From the NCBI GenBank assembly GCA_964408025.1, contig CAYOXX010000112.1:1-8489 (forward strand): 8,489 nt of DNA, written 5' to 3'. This document shows, piece after piece, positions 4,420-8,489 of the stretch (its first letter is position 1; each line of letters begins with the position of its first letter). A program made the translations under genes and the position numbers. The notes beneath the pieces are model-generated. The model did not search any database. It was not told where the DNA came from and saw only the letters and a list, made by a program, of their open reading frames with translations. Origin of the DNA: CAYOXX01 sp964408025 (GTDB lineage: Bacteria; Acidobacteriota; DATKUA01).

Positions 4420-6669
4420 ATGAAGATACGCGACGAGGATGCGCTCAGCTACCACGCCGAGCCGCGTCCCGGCAAGCTCGAGGTGATCTCCTCCAAGCCG
4501 TGCCAGACACAGCTGGACCTGTCGATCGCCTACACCCCGGGCGTCGCGGTTCCCTGCCTTCGCATCAAGGCCAACCCGGAGGACGCATTCCTCTACACGG
4601 GGCGGGGGAACCTGGTGGCGGTGGTCAGCAACGGCACCGCGGTGCTCGGCCTGGGCAACATCGGCGCCCTGGCCGGCAAGCCGGTGATGGAAGGCAAGGG
4701 CGTGCTGTTCAAGCGCTTCGCCAACGTCGACGTCTTCGACATCGAGCTGGACACGCTGGACCCCGACGAGGTGATCCGCACCTGCCAGCTGCTGGAGCCG
4801 ACCTTCGGCGGCATCAACCTCGAGGACATCAAGGCTCCCGAGTGCTTCTACGTAGAGGAGAAGCTGAAGGAGACGATGAAGATCCCGATCTTCCACGACG
4901 ACCAGCACGGCACCGCGATCATCAGCGGCGCCGGTCTCCTGAACGCGCTGGAGATAACCGAGAAGGAGATCGGCAACGCGCAGATGGTGGTCCTGGGAGC
5001 CGGCGCCGCCGGCATCGCCTGCGGCAAGATGTTCGAGCAACTCGGCGTCAAGCACGAGAACATCGTCATGGTCGACACCAAGGGAGTGATCTACAAGGGC
5101 CGCCAGGAGGGCATGAATCCCTACAAGGAGCTCTTCGCCACCGAGCGGAGCTGCCGAACGCTGGAGGAGGCGATGGAGGGTGCGGAGATATTCGTCGGCC
5201 TCAGCGGCCCCGACCTGCTGACCAACAAGATGCTGAAGTCTATGGGCTCCAATCCGATCATCTTCGCCATGGCCAACCCCGACCCCGAGGTGACCCCCGA
5301 GCGGGCCCACTCCGTGCGCCCCGACGCCATAGTGGCCACCGGCCGCAGCGACTACCCGAACCAGGTGAACAACGTCCTCGGCTTCCCGTTCATCTTCCGC
5401 GGAGCGCTGGACGTGCGGGCCACGGCGATCAACGAGGAGATGAAGGTCGCGGCCTGCCACGCCCTTGCCGACCTCGCCAAGGAGGACGTGCCGGACGAGG
5501 TGATCGCCGCCTACGGCGGGGAGTCGATCAGGTTCGGCCCGGACTACATCATCCCCAAGCCGTTCGACCCGCGCGTGCTGCTGTGGGAGGCGGCGGCGGT
5601 GGCGCAGGCGGCCATCGACACCGGCGTGGCGCTGAAGCCGTTCGACGACATCGAGGAGTACCGCCGCAAGCTGGAGAAGATGCTCGGCCGCAGCCGCGAG
5701 GTGATGCGGACCGCCTTCGACAAGGCGCACAAGGCGATGAAGCGGATCGTCTTCCCCGAGGGCGAGGAGAACAAGATACTGCGCGCCTGCCAGAACATCA
5801 TCGACCAGGGGATCGCTCACCCGGTGCTGCTCGGCGACGAGGAAGTCATCTGGAGCAAGGTCAAGGAGCTGGGGCTGCACATCAACGGCGTCGAGATCAT
5901 CAACCCGAGGACCTCGAAGAAGCTCGACGAGTACGCGGACATGCTTTACAAGCTGCGCCAGCGCAAGGGGGTGACACCGCTGATCGCCGCCAGGCGGGTG
6001 CTCGAGCACCACATCTTCGGCATGCTCTGCGTACGGTCTGGCAACGCCGACGGCCTGGTTTGCGGCCTCAACTACTCCTACCCGGAGATGATCCGCCGGG
6101 CGCTGAAGATCATCGGCCTCAAGGAGGGAATCCACCGCGTGATCGGCCTCTATATGATGGTGCTGAAGAACCGCACCATCTTCTTCGCCGACACCACGGT
6201 AAACATCGTTCCCGACGCCGAAACGTTATCCGAGATCGCGATGCTGGCGGCCGAGACGGCCCGCTTCTTCAACATGGAGCCACGCGTGGCGATGCTGAGC
6301 TTCTCGAACTTCGGCGACCTGCGCGATCCGCTCTCCAACAAGGTGGCCGAGGCGGTGAGGATGGTGCGGGAGCAGGAGCCGGACCTGATAATAGACGGCG
6401 AGATGATGGCCGACGCCGCACTGATACCCGAGATTGCCGAGGAGCAATTCCCCCACAGCCTCATCAAGGGGGACGCCAACGTGCTGATCTTCCCCAACCT
6501 GGCAGCCGGCAACATCGCCTACAAGCTGATGGATATCCTGGGCGGCGCCGACGCCATCGGGCCGATCCTGATGGGCATGTATAAGCCAATCAACGTACTC
6601 AACTACCACAGCACGGTGACCGAGATCGTCAACCTCACCGCCATCACCGCCATCAGCGCCCAGGACTGA
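4420..6669 (+). CDS. maeB: NADP-type malic enzyme with C-terminal phosphotransacetylase-like domain (MaeB type)
   Basis: The product has 749 residues, close to the 759 of E. coli MaeB. It decarboxylates malate oxidatively to pyruvate, making NAD(P)H. The malic domain (about 1-160) shows AYTPGVA (37-43, Y38 as general acid), the GKGVLFK lysine motif (92-98), metal ligands in NLEDIKAPECF (133-143) and FHDDQHGTAI (158-167). The nucleotide-binding Rossmann domain has VLGAGAAGIA (191-200) and the FAMANPDPE signature (282-290). From about 430 on lies a phosphotransacetylase-like domain (KRIVFPEGEENKILRA; IDGEMMADAALIPEI; GDANVLIFPNLAAGNIAYKL). The Pta active-site stretch 'SFSTKGSA' reads SFSNFGDL here (627-634), so catalysis by this half is not expected. 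In MaeB proteins the domain serves oligomerisation and acetyl-CoA sensing. The gene appears monocistronic: own promoter, AAGGAG ribosome site and terminator. NADP preference is inferred from the family. Confidence 0.96.
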   Translation: MKIRDEDALSYHAEPRPGKLEVISSKPCQTQLDLSIAYTPGVAVPCLRIKANPEDAFLYTGRGNLVAVVSNGTAVLGLGNIGALAGKPVMEGKGVLFKRFANVDVFDIELDTLDPDEVIRTCQLLEPTFGGINLEDIKAPECFYVEEKLKETMKIPIFHDDQHGTAIISGAGLLNALEITEKEIGNAQMVVLGAGAAGIACGKMFEQLGVKHENIVMVDTKGVIYKGRQEGMNPYKELFATERSCRTLEEAMEGAEIFVGLSGPDLLTNKMLKSMGSNPIIFAMANPDPEVTPERAHSVRPDAIVATGRSDYPNQVNNVLGFPFIFRGALDVRATAINEEMKVAACHALADLAKEDVPDEVIAAYGGESIRFGPDYIIPKPFDPRVLLWEAAAVAQAAIDTGVALKPFDDIEEYRRKLEKMLGRSREVMRTAFDKAHKAMKRIVFPEGEENKILRACQNIIDQGIAHPVLLGDEEVIWSKVKELGLHINGVEIINPRTSKKLDEYADMLYKLRQRKGVTPLIAARRVLEHHIFGMLCVRSGNADGLVCGLNYSYPEMIRRALKIIGLKEGIHRVIGLYMMVLKNRTIFFADTTVNIVPDAETLSEIAMLAAETARFFNMEPRVAMLSFSNFGDLRDPLSNKVAEAVRMVREQEPDLIIDGEMMADAALIPEIAEEQFPHSLIKGDANVLIFPNLAAGNIAYKLMDILGGADAIGPILMGMYKPINVLNYHSTVTEIVNLTAITAISAQD

Positions 6670-6687
6670 CCTGTCTCGCTTCCCCCC

Positions 6688-6725
6688 GGCGGCGGCGCTC
6701 CCACGCGCCGCCGCCTTCTTTTTCT
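6688..6725 (+). terminator. Intrinsic terminator after the malic enzyme gene
   Basis: GGCGGCGGCGC (6688-6698) pairs perfectly with GCGCCGCCGCC (6705-6715) around a six-base loop TCCCAC, followed at once by TTCTTTTTCT. This is an 11-bp all-GC stem with a T-tract, beginning 18 bases after the stop codon, and it separates the malic enzyme gene from the ATP synthase operon. Confidence 0.93.
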
Positions 6726-6742
6726 GCCGGGCCGGTGCGGGA

Positions 6743-6772
6743 TTGCTGCCGGCGGGGTAGCTGGCCTATAGT
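6743..6772 (+). promoter_or_regulatory. Promoter of the Fo operon, predicted to give a leaderless mRNA
   Basis: TATAGT (6767-6772, five of six matches to the -10) ends six bases before the atpZ ATG at 6779. TTGCTG (6743-6748) lies 18 bases upstream as a partial -35. The expected start of transcription coincides with the ATG, and no Shine-Dalgarno sequence precedes it. Confidence 0.55.
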
Positions 6773-6778
6773 CTGGGC

Positions 6779-6985
6779 ATGGACAAGTGGCGAATCTACG
6801 CGGAGCTGACCTCGGCCGGGTTGGTCTTCGTCGCCGCGATACTCCTGGGCGTGCTGCTCGGCCGCTGGCTCGACGGCCTCACCGGGGCCGGCGGCATCTT
6901 CACGGCGTTGCTGATGGCCGCCGGCCTGGCGGGGGCGGTGGCTAACCTGCTGCGGGCGCTGCGGAGGATCGATGAGTCCGATTAG
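6779..6985 (+). CDS. atpZ: AtpZ-like ATP synthase accessory membrane protein
   Basis: This 68-residue protein has two predicted membrane helices (about 12-28 and 38-58) joined by the short loop GRWLDGLTGAGG, in which G28-x-x-L31-D32 matches the 'lG.wLD' signature of the AtpZ/putative Fo-associated subunit family. The second helix carries the family's glycine-rich GLAGAVANLLRAL pattern and ends in a basic stretch. Family members precede atpI at the head of many atp operons and have been linked to divalent cation transport or to ATP synthase assembly; the precise role is not settled. It overlaps the next gene by 14 bases, so translation is probably coupled. The ATG has no ribosome binding site and sits about one helical step from a -10 box, which fits leaderless initiation. 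Identification rests on size, topology, motif and operon position. Confidence 0.8.
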   Translation: MDKWRIYAELTSAGLVFVAAILLGVLLGRWLDGLTGAGGIFTALLMAAGLAGAVANLLRALRRIDESD

Positions 6986-7364
6986 ATTCTTCCCCGAGGA
7001 GGAGAACCCGGCGCTGAGGCGGATCTTCGCCATAGCGCTGATCTGCCTGCCGCCGGTGGCCGGCGTCGCCGCGCTCTGGGGCCTCGAGCAGGCCGCCAGC
7101 GCGCTGGCCGGCGGCGCGCTGATACTGCTCTGCGGGCTCTGGACCCACGCCGCCGTCAGGGGCGGCTTCGGCGTCGGCCCGAAGAGGATGAAGCGACGGC
7201 TGTGGTGGCGGGTCGGCTGGAGATTCCTGTTGCTGGCCGTGGCCCTCTATGCTATCCTCCGGGCGCCCTGGATCCGGCCGGAATCATTGGTGGCGGGGCT
7301 GTCGCTGTACTTCCCCGCCGTCCTCATCGAGTTGGCTGTCGAATTGCTGATCGCGAAACGCTAG
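6972..7364 (+). CDS. atpI: ATP synthase subunit I (AtpI-like)
   Basis: The product has 130 residues with four predicted membrane helices (about 17-35, 42-60, 83-97 and 105-127). A basic segment between helices 2 and 3 (GVGPKRMKRRLWWR, 67-80) suggests a cytosolic loop. This is the topology of AtpI/subunit I proteins, which help assemble the c-ring and are not part of the final enzyme. Sequence conservation in the family is weak, so the call relies on topology and position between atpZ and atpB. The ATG at 6972 lies inside the end of atpZ, with GGAGG four bases upstream. It ends seven bases before atpB. Both neighbours are expected to be translated in a coupled way. Confidence 0.78.
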   Translation: MSPIRFFPEEENPALRRIFAIALICLPPVAGVAALWGLEQAASALAGGALILLCGLWTHAAVRGGFGVGPKRMKRRLWWRVGWRFLLLAVALYAILRAPWIRPESLVAGLSLYFPAVLIELAVELLIAKR

Positions 7365-7371
7365 GCCCGCC

Positions 7372-8076
7372 ATGAAGCACGAGCTTTCGCTTCCCTACCT
7401 GCTGCTGAAGCCGTGGCTGGAGCGGCTGCCGGCGGAGCTGCAGTTTCTCAACAGCGACCACGTGGTGATGGTGACGCTGGTAACGCTGCTGCTGCTGGTC
7501 GCCCTGCCGCTGGCGGGGCGCCGCCTGCGGGGCGGCAACCGAGGAGGCTTCCAGCAGACGCTTGAGGTGGCCTACGAGGCGATCCGCGGGCTGGTGAGGA
7601 ACCACGTGAGCGTGCACCCCGAGCGACACGTCAACATGATCGGCGCCTTCGCGGTGACCATCGTCCTGTTCAACACGATAGGAAACGTGCCGCTGCTGAC
7701 CTCGCCGACGCCGTTCATCAGCACCACCCTGGCGCTGGCGATCGCCTCGTTCGTCTACTACAACATCCAGGGCCTGCGGGAGCACGGCCCGATAGGCTAC
7801 GCCAGGACCTTCATGGGGCCGCTGGCGCTGCTGGCGCCGGTCATGTTCGCCTCCGAGCTGATCAGCCACCTGGCGCGCATGCTCTCGCTGAGCCTGCGGC
7901 TGGCGGGCAGCATGAGCGCCGACCACGTCGTGGTGAGCGCCTTCACCACGATATTTCCCTTCGTGCTGCCGGCGCCGATGGTGGCGTTAGGGCTGCTGAT
8001 GGCGGTGCTGCAGACGTTCATATTCATCCTGCTCTCGTCCATCTACGTCGCCGGGGCGGTGGCGAAGGAACACTGA
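7372..8076 (+). CDS. atpB: ATP synthase Fo subunit a
   Basis: The 234-residue polytopic membrane protein forms the two ion half-channels beside the c-ring. Signature elements are GYARTFMGP (142-150), FASELISHLARMLSLSLRL (159-177) with R176 at the position of the essential arginine (E. coli R210), and LQTFIFILLSSIYVAGA (213-229) with Q214 matching E. coli Q252. H185 takes the place of E. coli E219, and G207 stands where E. coli has H245, as in other lineages that redistribute these groups. The usual 'RLF(G/A)N' after the arginine reads RLAGS here (176-180), so the conserved Phe and Asn are replaced by Ala and Ser. The start codon is seven bases after the atpI stop and has no Shine-Dalgarno sequence, which points to translational coupling. 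The region 'HLAR.LSLSLRL' and the short C-terminus look acidobacterial or deltaproteobacterial. Confidence 0.95.
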   Translation: MKHELSLPYLLLKPWLERLPAELQFLNSDHVVMVTLVTLLLLVALPLAGRRLRGGNRGGFQQTLEVAYEAIRGLVRNHVSVHPERHVNMIGAFAVTIVLFNTIGNVPLLTSPTPFISTTLALAIASFVYYNIQGLREHGPIGYARTFMGPLALLAPVMFASELISHLARMLSLSLRLAGSMSADHVVVSAFTTIFPFVLPAPMVALGLLMAVLQTFIFILLSSIYVAGAVAKEH

Positions 8077-8107
8077 TACCGAGGGGGATCCGAGGAGGGT
8101 AGTTACC

Positions 8108-8437
8108 GTGAAGAAGAAGTCGCTGATAGTTTCCCTGATGATGGCCACTCTCTTGCTGGCGGTTGCCTCCGCCACGGCGCAGGAGGCGCACCCGGCCGAG
8201 GGTCAGGAGGGCGGAGCGCTGATGTGGGTGTTCATCACCTCGGCGTTCGGCATGGCGCTGGTCTCGTCGTGCGCGGCCATCGCCATGAGCGTCTCGGTCA
8301 AGAGCTTCTGCGAGGGCGTGGCGCGCAACCCAAGCGCCGCCAACCAGCTTCAGTTCGGCCTCATCCTGACGCTGGTGCTGATCGAGACCCTGGCCCTCTA
8401 CGTGCTGGCGGTCATCTTCCTCAAGGTCGGCATGTAG
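8108..8437 (+). CDS. atpE: ATP synthase Fo subunit c with N-terminal signal sequence
   Basis: This 109-residue protein is longer than the usual 75-90 because it begins with a signal-like segment: MKKKS, a hydrophobic core to about residue 20, and ATA-Q at 22-25 as a likely signal peptidase site. The mature part has two helices (about 38-68 and 82-106) around the polar loop ARNPSA (72-77), matching the RQP loop. E93 in LIETLALY aligns with the ion-carrying D61 of E. coli (32 residues from loop arginine to carboxylate of helix 2, as in E. coli by direct count). The helix-1 glycine repeat is absent: positions read C55, A57, A59, S61, S63. The position of the Na+-binding glutamine of Ilyobacter is M60, so protons are the likely coupling ion. 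The GTG start at 8108 has GAGGAGG nine bases upstream, the strongest site in the operon, which fits the need for many copies of c. The gene is last in the operon. Confidence 0.95.
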   Translation: MKKKSLIVSLMMATLLLAVASATAQEAHPAEGQEGGALMWVFITSAFGMALVSSCAAIAMSVSVKSFCEGVARNPSAANQLQFGLILTLVLIETLALYVLAVIFLKVGM

Positions 8438-8463
8438 CGGCACCTCGACAACGGAAACGCCAC

Positions 8464-8489
8464 GGGGGGAAGGCCGCGGCCTTCCCCCC
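8464..8489 (+). terminator. Perfect 26-base palindrome after atpE, probable operon terminator
   Basis: Six G's, then AAGGCCG, are followed by the exact complement CGGCCTT and six C's, giving a stem of at least 11 bp with a CGCG tip. It starts 26 bases after the atpE stop, the usual place for a terminator. The T-tract that would confirm it would lie beyond the window edge. A symmetric palindrome could also serve a convergent gene on the other side. Confidence 0.7.

Noticed and set aside
4294..6135. A 613-codon open frame antisense to the malic enzyme gene
   Set aside because: It mirrors the GC-rich codon pattern of maeB, is rich in Leu/Val/Asp/His/Arg without domain features, and opposes a gene with complete catalytic motifs.
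4500..6584. A 694-codon frame overlapping maeB on the same strand
   Set aside because: Its Arg/Gly/Pro/Gln/His-rich, low-complexity translation is the usual +1 shadow of a GC-rich gene.
8381..8401. A Na+-type ion site in subunit c, suggested by Glu-Thr and a Tyr four residues later
   Set aside because: The helix-1 glutamine needed for sodium coordination is a methionine here (M60), so proton coupling is more likely.

Overview
The window looks like a chromosomal segment of a GC-rich bacterium, most likely an acidobacterium or a close relative. Three things point there: an Fo-only ATP synthase operon (atpZ-atpI-atpB-atpE) with no F1 genes before an apparent terminator, a subunit c made with an N-terminal signal sequence, and a subunit a whose core reads like the acidobacterial/deltaproteobacterial type. 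This is inferred from protein features; no database search was possible.

Layout. Bases 1-771 (minus strand) hold the N-terminal 257 residues of DNA polymerase I (5' nuclease domain), running off the left edge, with a near-consensus promoter just upstream. Bases about 772-1910 form an AT-rich island (roughly 40% GC by hand count of sample lines, against about 70% in the housekeeping genes). It carries one unrecognised four-helix membrane protein gene (824-1483, minus) behind a 549-base gene-free stretch packed with inverted repeats, including an inverted pair of REP-like palindromes. Bases 2033-4146 (minus) carry a Tat-exported DUF362 protein and a PhzF-family isomerase/epimerase; between them lies a possible 21-codon leader ORF with an excellent ribosome binding site. 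A 273-base divergent promoter region follows, with recognisable promoters in both directions. Bases 4420-6669 (plus) encode a full-length MaeB-type malic enzyme (malic domain plus degenerate phosphotransacetylase domain), closed by a strong intrinsic terminator. Bases 6779-8437 (plus) encode the membrane sector of F-type ATP synthase, ending in a perfect 26-base palindrome at the right edge.

How the genes relate. The malic enzyme links C4 acids to pyruvate and NADPH. The Fo genes build the ion-translocating rotor and stator channel; F1 must be encoded elsewhere. polA is replication/repair housekeeping. The DUF362 and PhzF genes share a strand and may be co-transcribed, but have no obvious common pathway. 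The points most worth a second look are the glycine-free helix-1 motif of subunit c together with an altered channel motif in subunit a, the apparently leaderless atp transcript, the AT-rich island with its structured leader and REP pair, and the small ORF before the DUF362 gene.
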